From: JANWXD01 sp037446115 | GTDB lineage: Bacteria; Acidobacteriota; Terriglobia; Bryobacterales; Bryobacteraceae | Reading direction: 5' to 3' | Assembly: GCA_037446115.1 (NCBI GenBank) | Contig: JBBIJF010000055.1 | Coordinates: 1 to 10,537 of the forward strand | Length of the DNA stretch: 10,537 bases | In this document: positions 6,387 through 10,537 of the stretch, in pieces | Layout of the letters: each line of letters begins with the position of its first letter | How positions within the stretch are numbered: position 1 is the stretch's first letter | Notes under the pieces: model-generated | Database searches by the model: none | Told to the model about the DNA's origin: nothing | What the model saw: only the letters and a program-made list of their open reading frames with translations | Made by a program: the position numbers and the translations under genes

Positions 6387-6597
6387 GAAGACGTCTCTTG
6401 GAGCGAGTCGCAGCGGCGCCTCATGTCCTCATCAAAGCACAAACTGCGGTGGGCCGCCACAGGGCATCCACCGGCCCCGCCGGGGGGATTCGAAGCAACC
6501 GGCGCATATGCTCCACAGCCTAGCACAGGCATATCCCGGTCCGTGCGCGGTGGAGTCAGGGAGGCCAGCACGCTGGGGCAATCTGTTGCGTCCGCGC
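6387..6597 (-). other. infC leader region
   Basis: This 211-base gap separates the mrp stop from the infC start. No convincing promoter was found. On either strand a 6-bp stem CGGTGG/CCACCG (6447-6452 and 6468-6473) can form, next to a CCCC/GGGG hairpin near 6475-6486, so the leader RNA is probably structured. A minus-strand frame of 62 codons starting at a GTG (6571) ends in a TGA that overlaps the infC ATG (ATGA). It has no clear ribosome binding site, and its reality is doubtful. Confidence 0.35.
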
Positions 6598-7467
6598 TCA
6601 GTCCGTAATCTCCAGAGCAGGGCCTTTGGGCGGACCCGCCTCGGCGATGCGCGCCGCGGTTGCCCGTGCAAGGTCAAGCCAGGCCGCCGCCCGGGGATCG
6701 TCACCGTCGCGCAGCGCCACGGGCGAGCCCGTGTCGCCCCCCAACCGCACTTCCGGATCCAGCGCGACCTCACCCAAAAAGGGCACACCCATCGCCTCTG
6801 CCGTCCGCCTGCCGCCGCCGTAGCTGAAGACGTCAATCCGCTGGCGGCAGTGGGGACATACGAGGTAGCTCATGTTTTCAACGATGCCGAGCACTTCCAC
6901 GCGCACTTGGCGGAACATCTGCACGGCCTTGCGGGCATCTTCGAGCGAGACGTCAGAGGGGGTCGTGACCACGATGGCGCCGGTCAGCGGTACCGTCTGG
7001 ATGAGACTGAGCGACACGTCGCCGGTCCCCGGGGGAAGGTCCACGACGAGGTAGTCGAGCCGGCCCCACTCCACTCCGCGCAGGAATTGCTGAATGACGC
7101 TGTGGAGCATCGGGCCGCGCCAGATCAGCGGGCGGTCGCCGGGGTTGAGGAACCCCATGGACATGAGCCGGATCCCGTGTTTTTCCAGAGGAACGATACG
7201 GTCGCCGCGCGCCAGCGGCGTTTCGCGAATGCCCATCATCAGCGGTACGTTGGGCCCGTAGACGTCCGCGTCGAGCAGGCCCACGCGGTGCCCGAGGCGT
7301 CCCAGGGCGATGGCCAGATTCACGGCGACCGTCGTTTTGCCGACCCCGCCCTTACCGGATCCCACGGCGATCAGATATTCCACGCCCTCGATGGGCTGCC
7401 TGGGCGGCTCACCCGGTTGTCTGGGATGCATTACCTTCCATCGTACCGCCCCCGGGGACGCACTCAC
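6598..7467 (-). CDS. mrp: Mrp/ApbC/NBP35-family P-loop ATPase, probable Fe-S cluster carrier
   Basis: A 289-residue cytoplasmic ATPase of the Mrp family, whose members assemble and transfer iron-sulfur clusters. Visible motifs: a deviant Walker A GKGGVGKTT (38-46), the DADVYGPNVP segment (66-75), VVDLPPGTGD (141-150), and a CPHC pair (204-207) of the type that bridges a cluster between two subunits. The N-terminal MIP18-like domain found in many bacterial Mrp proteins is absent; only about 30 residues precede the P-loop strand. The GTG start at 7467 overlaps the stop of the upstream hydrolase gene as GTGA, indicating translational coupling; an alternative ATG at 7431 has GGAAGG just upstream. 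Gene order (pdxA, hydrolase, mrp) suggests one transcript. Confidence 0.93.
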   Translation of the reverse strand: MSASPGAVRWKVMHPRQPGEPPRQPIEGVEYLIAVGSGKGGVGKTTVAVNLAIALGRLGHRVGLLDADVYGPNVPLMMGIRETPLARGDRIVPLEKHGIRLMSMGFLNPGDRPLIWRGPMLHSVIQQFLRGVEWGRLDYLVVDLPPGTGDVSLSLIQTVPLTGAIVVTTPSDVSLEDARKAVQMFRQVRVEVLGIVENMSYLVCPHCRQRIDVFSYGGGRRTAEAMGVPFLGEVALDPEVRLGGDTGSPVALRDGDDPRAAAWLDLARATAARIAEAGPPKGPALEITD

Positions 7468-9491
7468 GGGGTGCGCGTCACGAAGCGCCAGACTTCGCTG
7501 GCGCGCTGCAGCATCGCGTCCACATCCCGCTCGAGCAGAAACCCTTCGGCGGCGAGCCGGCGCGCCGCAGCGCGCACCTGCTCCAAGTAATCATCGCGGC
7601 CGCCGTATCGCTCCTCGACGGACGGTCGCGGATCGCCCAGGTTCAGCCGTTCCGCCTTCGTGGCGGCAAACGGAAGAAACGAGCCCGCCATGCTGTACAG
7701 TTCCTCAGGGGCTCCGAGCGACGGGGCTCGGAAGTTCCAGCCGGTGTACGTGGCGAGCGGCACCGCAATATCCGGCAGCCGCACACCCGCCGTCTCGTTT
7801 CCGTCTGCGTCCACCTGGGGTACCAGCGTGGGAAAGGCTTTGCCCAGCTTCGGCGGCTCGAAGGTGACGATGCCTTTTGTCTCAAAATCCGGCCCGTAGT
7901 CTACGCGCCAGGCCCGATGCAGGCGCTCCGGGAAGCGGACGCCGGGAATCTTCGGAAAGCGGACGGCGGCCGGCTCGGCGAGCGTCCCGTCCGCCAGGCG
8001 GGGATACCGCGAGGGCGGCGGCTCTGTGCCATCGGTGATCCAGCGGTTGAGCGCCACCAGGAGCGCTCGCATGGCCCAGCGGAAATCATTGGGATTGGTC
8101 AGGTGAGCCGTGCCGGTCCTGGATGGCGGAAACCCGGCCGGACCGTGCTGGCTTCCTGCAAAGAAATAGATTCGGGTTTCGGACGCGAGCGGCGCGTCCT
8201 GCGTTCCGTCCGCGCTTGTGTGGATCAGAGAAGCGCCCCGCCCGTAGTACTCATAGGATCCGTTGGTGTAGAAAATCTTCGGGACGACGTTGGCCGCTGC
8301 GGCGCGCACCAGGATGCCCCCGCGAAGGCCGGTTTCCGGATCGGTCTCCTCCAGATCCGTAAACGGGAATAGATCCGTCGGGTAGAAAAAATTCAGGAAA
8401 GGGTGTCCGTCACGCGAGGGCTGTGCGAAACGGTGGTTGAAACTGCCGCGCCCGGCGCCGGCCACATGGGCCCAGACGGCGTCGAAGACCTTGCGGCCCT
8501 GCTCATCGGCATTGAATCCGAAATACAGGAACGTGCGCAGGAAGCGGCCGCTTTGCGAGCTCCCGAACCCGATGGCCCGCTTGAGATAGCGCCGCTGGTC
8601 GCCGAGCAAGGTGGCGCCCGTGTTGGGAGCGCCGTATTTCAGGAACGAAACGAAGTCCCGGACCGCGGCGAGACCCACGCCCACGACCACCGGGTCCTGG
8701 GCTGTGTAGACGACTTCGTAGATCCGGCCGGGTTCCAAGCGGCCTTTCAGCAAGTAGACGTGCGCACGGTCCGGCACGGGCCGGCCGTCGTGCTCGCGGG
8801 CGAACATCCAGTCACCTCTCGGGATGGTGCGCCGCGGTCCCTCCGCGCGCTCGCGCACCGTGAGTTGAGCGGCGCCGTCGTTCGGATCCGCCACCGGATA
8901 GGCGAGCATGGTCCGGTCCGCCAGAGAAAAGCTGCGCGCGGGACGGTCGGGGATGAACTCAGAGCGGACCAACCCGCGGAGCGGCCGCTGTCCGTGGCCG
9001 GCAACCGGTGCGTAGAGCCGGAGCAAGTGAGGCTCCTCCGGCACGTCCCATTGCCAGCCAAGCCACGCCAGGGTGAAGCCTTGCTCCAGCAGGAAACCGT
9101 CGCCGAAGTCCGCCGGCTCGCGGGGATCGAGCGACGAGACCCGGTGGAACGTCCCCGGCATCAGCTTGCGGCCCCGGTTGACGACCTCAAACAGAAGCGT
9201 GCCGTTTCCTTTGGCCGGATCGCGGGGCTTGAGCACGTAGAGATCCGCCGAGAACTCGACCAAGCCGGCTTCATTGCGCGGGGCGTATTCGAGGTCACGG
9301 ATGATGTGATTCGCAGCGAGCCTGGGATCCAGGGCGAAACGGACTTTCGCCGCGATGCGCTCGTAGGGTCCGGCCGAGCCGAAGGCCTTTCCTTCAAGCA
9401 CGTCACTACGCTCGTTGAGCTCCACGCGGAGGACCGCGGCCTCGAGCCAAGCCGCCGCGAGCAACAGTTGTACCCCCAACACCTTACGCAT
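7464..9491 (-). CDS. Secreted alpha/beta hydrolase domain-containing protein
   Basis: A 675-residue protein with a signal peptide (about 1-19: MRK, then LGVQLLLAAAWLEA), so it is probably exported to the periplasm or outside. I recognise it as the large 'alpha/beta hydrolase domain-containing' family common in Acidobacteriota and Proteobacteria; substrates are mostly unknown. The likely nucleophile is Ser312 in GFGSSQSGRFLR (308-319), and His449 in AGSQHG (445-450) is a candidate for the catalytic histidine. Other conserved-looking blocks are VFDAVWAHVAGAGRGSFNHRFAQP (335-358), NGSYEYYGRGASLIHTSADG (410-429), NPNDFRWAMRALL (466-478) and YTGWNFR (582-588). The gene starts 24 bases after pdxA and overlaps mrp by 4 bases. 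No Shine-Dalgarno sequence precedes the ATG; instead a TATAAT box ends 7 bases upstream, hinting at a leaderless transcript of its own. A long forward frame across this region is only its antisense shadow. Confidence 0.9.
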   Translation of the reverse strand: MRKVLGVQLLLAAAWLEAAVLRVELNERSDVLEGKAFGSAGPYERIAAKVRFALDPRLAANHIIRDLEYAPRNEAGLVEFSADLYVLKPRDPAKGNGTLLFEVVNRGRKLMPGTFHRVSSLDPREPADFGDGFLLEQGFTLAWLGWQWDVPEEPHLLRLYAPVAGHGQRPLRGLVRSEFIPDRPARSFSLADRTMLAYPVADPNDGAAQLTVRERAEGPRRTIPRGDWMFAREHDGRPVPDRAHVYLLKGRLEPGRIYEVVYTAQDPVVVGVGLAAVRDFVSFLKYGAPNTGATLLGDQRRYLKRAIGFGSSQSGRFLRTFLYFGFNADEQGRKVFDAVWAHVAGAGRGSFNHRFAQPSRDGHPFLNFFYPTDLFPFTDLEETDPETGLRGGILVRAAAANVVPKIFYTNGSYEYYGRGASLIHTSADGTQDAPLASETRIYFFAGSQHGPAGFPPSRTGTAHLTNPNDFRWAMRALLVALNRWITDGTEPPPSRYPRLADGTLAEPAAVRFPKIPGVRFPERLHRAWRVDYGPDFETKGIVTFEPPKLGKAFPTLVPQVDADGNETAGVRLPDIAVPLATYTGWNFRAPSLGAPEELYSMAGSFLPFAATKAERLNLGDPRPSVEERYGGRDDYLEQVRAAARRLAAEGFLLERDVDAMLQRASEVWRFVTRTP

Positions 9492-9498
9492 ACAGGGG

Positions 9499-9504
9499 AT
9501 TATA
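9499..9504 (-). promoter_or_regulatory. Perfect -10 box immediately upstream of the hydrolase gene
   Basis: The minus strand reads TATAAT, then CCCCTGT, then the ATG at 9491. Transcription starting about 7 bases after the -10 box would begin at or next to the start codon, giving a leaderless mRNA. No good -35 box is seen at the expected distance. A TATAAT in such GC-rich surroundings, inside a 24-base gap, is unlikely to be common by chance. Confidence 0.45.
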
Positions 9505-9515
9505 CGGCGCGCGAG

Positions 9516-10511
9516 CTAACCAGACGGCGGCCCGACTTCACGGCGGCTCCGACCGCCTCCGCTCGTTGACGCCGACTGCGCCATTCGGACCGCCAGGCGA
9601 AGGGCCGCTTTCATGTTGGCCGGATTTGCCACATTCCGCCCGGCGATATCAAAAGCCGTGCCGTGATCTACGGAGGTGCGGATGACGGGCAGCCCGAGGG
9701 TCACATTCACCGTGCCTTCGAAATCCAGGAGCTTGGCCGGAATGTGGCCCTGGTCGTGATACATCGCGACCACCAGATCGAATTCTCCTCGTGCGGCGCG
9801 GAGGAAAACGGTGTCGGCAGGCAGCGGTCCGCAGCACTCCCAGCCCCGTGCACGCGCTTCTGTGACCGCCGGGGCGATCCTCTGAGCATCTTCTTCGCCG
9901 AAGAGGCCGTTTTCCCCGGCGTGCGGATTCAGGCCGCAGACCGCGATGCGCGGCTGCTCGAAGCCCATCCGGCGGATCGCCTCGCCGCCCAGCTCGATGG
10001 TGCGCAGCACCCGCGCGGGGTCCACATCGCAAGCCTGGCGCAGCGGGATGTGCGTGGAAACATGAACCACCCGTAAGCGGCTTCCCGCCAGGAGCATGCG
10101 CGAGTCCTGCACGCCGCAAAGTGCGGCAATGTATTCGGTGTGGCCCGAAAACTTCTCACCAGCCAGCGCCACCGCTTCTTTGTTCACGGGCGCCGTGGTC
10201 AGCGCATGGGCACGGCCCTCCAGGCACAGACTCACGCCTTCGCGGATGTAGGCCAGTGCGGCTCGCCCGCAGGCGGCACTGAGTCGCCCCGGCGTCCAGC
10301 TCTGCCGCTCGAGCCCGCCGACATGCACAACCTCAGTATCCGGCGGCAGGCGCAGGCCCGTGACATCCGAAGCCCAGCCAAGCACGGCCTGGTCACCTAC
10401 CACTTTCCAGTGCGCCAGCGGAGCGAGTTCCGGATCGGCCAGCGCCTTCACGACGACCTCGGGACCGATCCCCGCAGGATCTCCGATTGTGACTGCAATG
10501 ACGGGTTTCAC
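9516..10511 (-). CDS. pdxA: 4-hydroxythreonine-4-phosphate dehydrogenase
   Basis: A 331-residue enzyme of the DXP-dependent pyridoxal phosphate pathway. It oxidises 4-phosphohydroxy-L-threonine with NAD(P), and the product decarboxylates to the amine used by PdxJ. The family motifs are complete: GDPAGIGPE (10-18), TAPVNKE (106-112), FSGHTEY (121-127), STHIPLR (152-158), GLNPHAGE (193-200), YHDQGHIPAK (251-260) and VDHGTAFDIAG (281-291). The three histidines expected to bind the divalent metal are His154, His197 and His252. Length is normal for the family; the last 18 residues form a polar Ser/Gly/Arg/Pro tail. The start is GTG at 10511, chosen because MKPVIAVTIGDPAGIGPE is the usual N-terminus; no clear ribosome binding site is seen. 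A TAA in another frame at 10520-10522 could end the preceding gene of the operon, which lies mostly outside the window. Confidence 0.97.
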   Translation of the reverse strand: MKPVIAVTIGDPAGIGPEVVVKALADPELAPLAHWKVVGDQAVLGWASDVTGLRLPPDTEVVHVGGLERQSWTPGRLSAACGRAALAYIREGVSLCLEGRAHALTTAPVNKEAVALAGEKFSGHTEYIAALCGVQDSRMLLAGSRLRVVHVSTHIPLRQACDVDPARVLRTIELGGEAIRRMGFEQPRIAVCGLNPHAGENGLFGEEDAQRIAPAVTEARARGWECCGPLPADTVFLRAARGEFDLVVAMYHDQGHIPAKLLDFEGTVNVTLGLPVIRTSVDHGTAFDIAGRNVANPANMKAALRLAVRMAQSASTSGGGRSRREVGPPSG

Positions 10512-10537
10512 GGATAGTCTTACGAAAGCACGCTCTC

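Noticed and set aside
6486..6494. GGATTCGAA, a tRNA T-loop-like sequence
   Set aside because: No acceptor stem, D arm or anticodon arm can be placed around it.
6178..7590. 470-codon forward frame
   Set aside because: Antisense to mrp and infC, both of which have clear family motifs on the minus strand.
8403..9569. 388-codon forward frame
   Set aside because: It is antisense to the secreted hydrolase gene, has no domain-like sequence, and is explained by high GC at third codon positions.

Overview
The window is GC-rich and gene-dense and reads as a bacterial chromosome. The best guess is an Acidobacteriota of the Bryobacterales/Solibacter type. This rests on a small secreted protein with the 'IPF.F..G...LPAG.Y.V' pattern common in that phylum, on FHA-domain signalling proteins, and on a large secreted alpha/beta hydrolase. 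The taxonomy is inference and was not tested by any search. No rRNA, tRNA, CRISPR array, insertion sequence or phage gene was seen.

Left part (1-1168): weakly organised DNA. It holds one plausible but unrecognised forward reading frame (215-865), possibly the remains of a longer, frameshifted gene, then about 300 bases with no convincing gene. A strong hairpin at 1101-1133 sits just behind the next gene.

Signalling block (1169-5792): a small secreted protein is encoded on the minus strand (1169-1582). Three tightly spaced plus-strand genes diverge from it: an FHA-GAF-AAA+ sigma54 activator with a Fis-type HTH (1832-3781), a 133-residue protein of unknown function (3807-4208), and an FHA-GAF histidine kinase (4212-5792). 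Neither large protein has a receiver domain. The 249-base gap between the divergent arms carries a good -24/-12 (sigma54) promoter candidate pointing at the secreted-protein gene. Upstream of that promoter lie helically phased CTATC/GATAG half-sites. This suggests a self-contained circuit in which phospho-threonine signals or phosphorelay input, read by FHA domains, activate a sigma54 promoter for an exported protein. It is the most interesting feature of the window.

Housekeeping block (minus strand, 10511 down to 5781): pdxA (vitamin B6 synthesis), a secreted alpha/beta-hydrolase-domain protein, an Mrp/ApbC-type P-loop ATPase (Fe-S carrier family) and infC (initiation factor IF-3). pdxA, the hydrolase and mrp are spaced like an operon (24-base gap, then a GTGA overlap). 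infC follows after about 210 bases and ends tail-to-tail with the histidine kinase, overlapping it by 12 bases. A likely terminator for the kinase operon lies inside the 3' end of infC. The hydrolase gene has a perfect TATAAT box 7 bases before its ATG, suggesting an internal, leaderless transcript.
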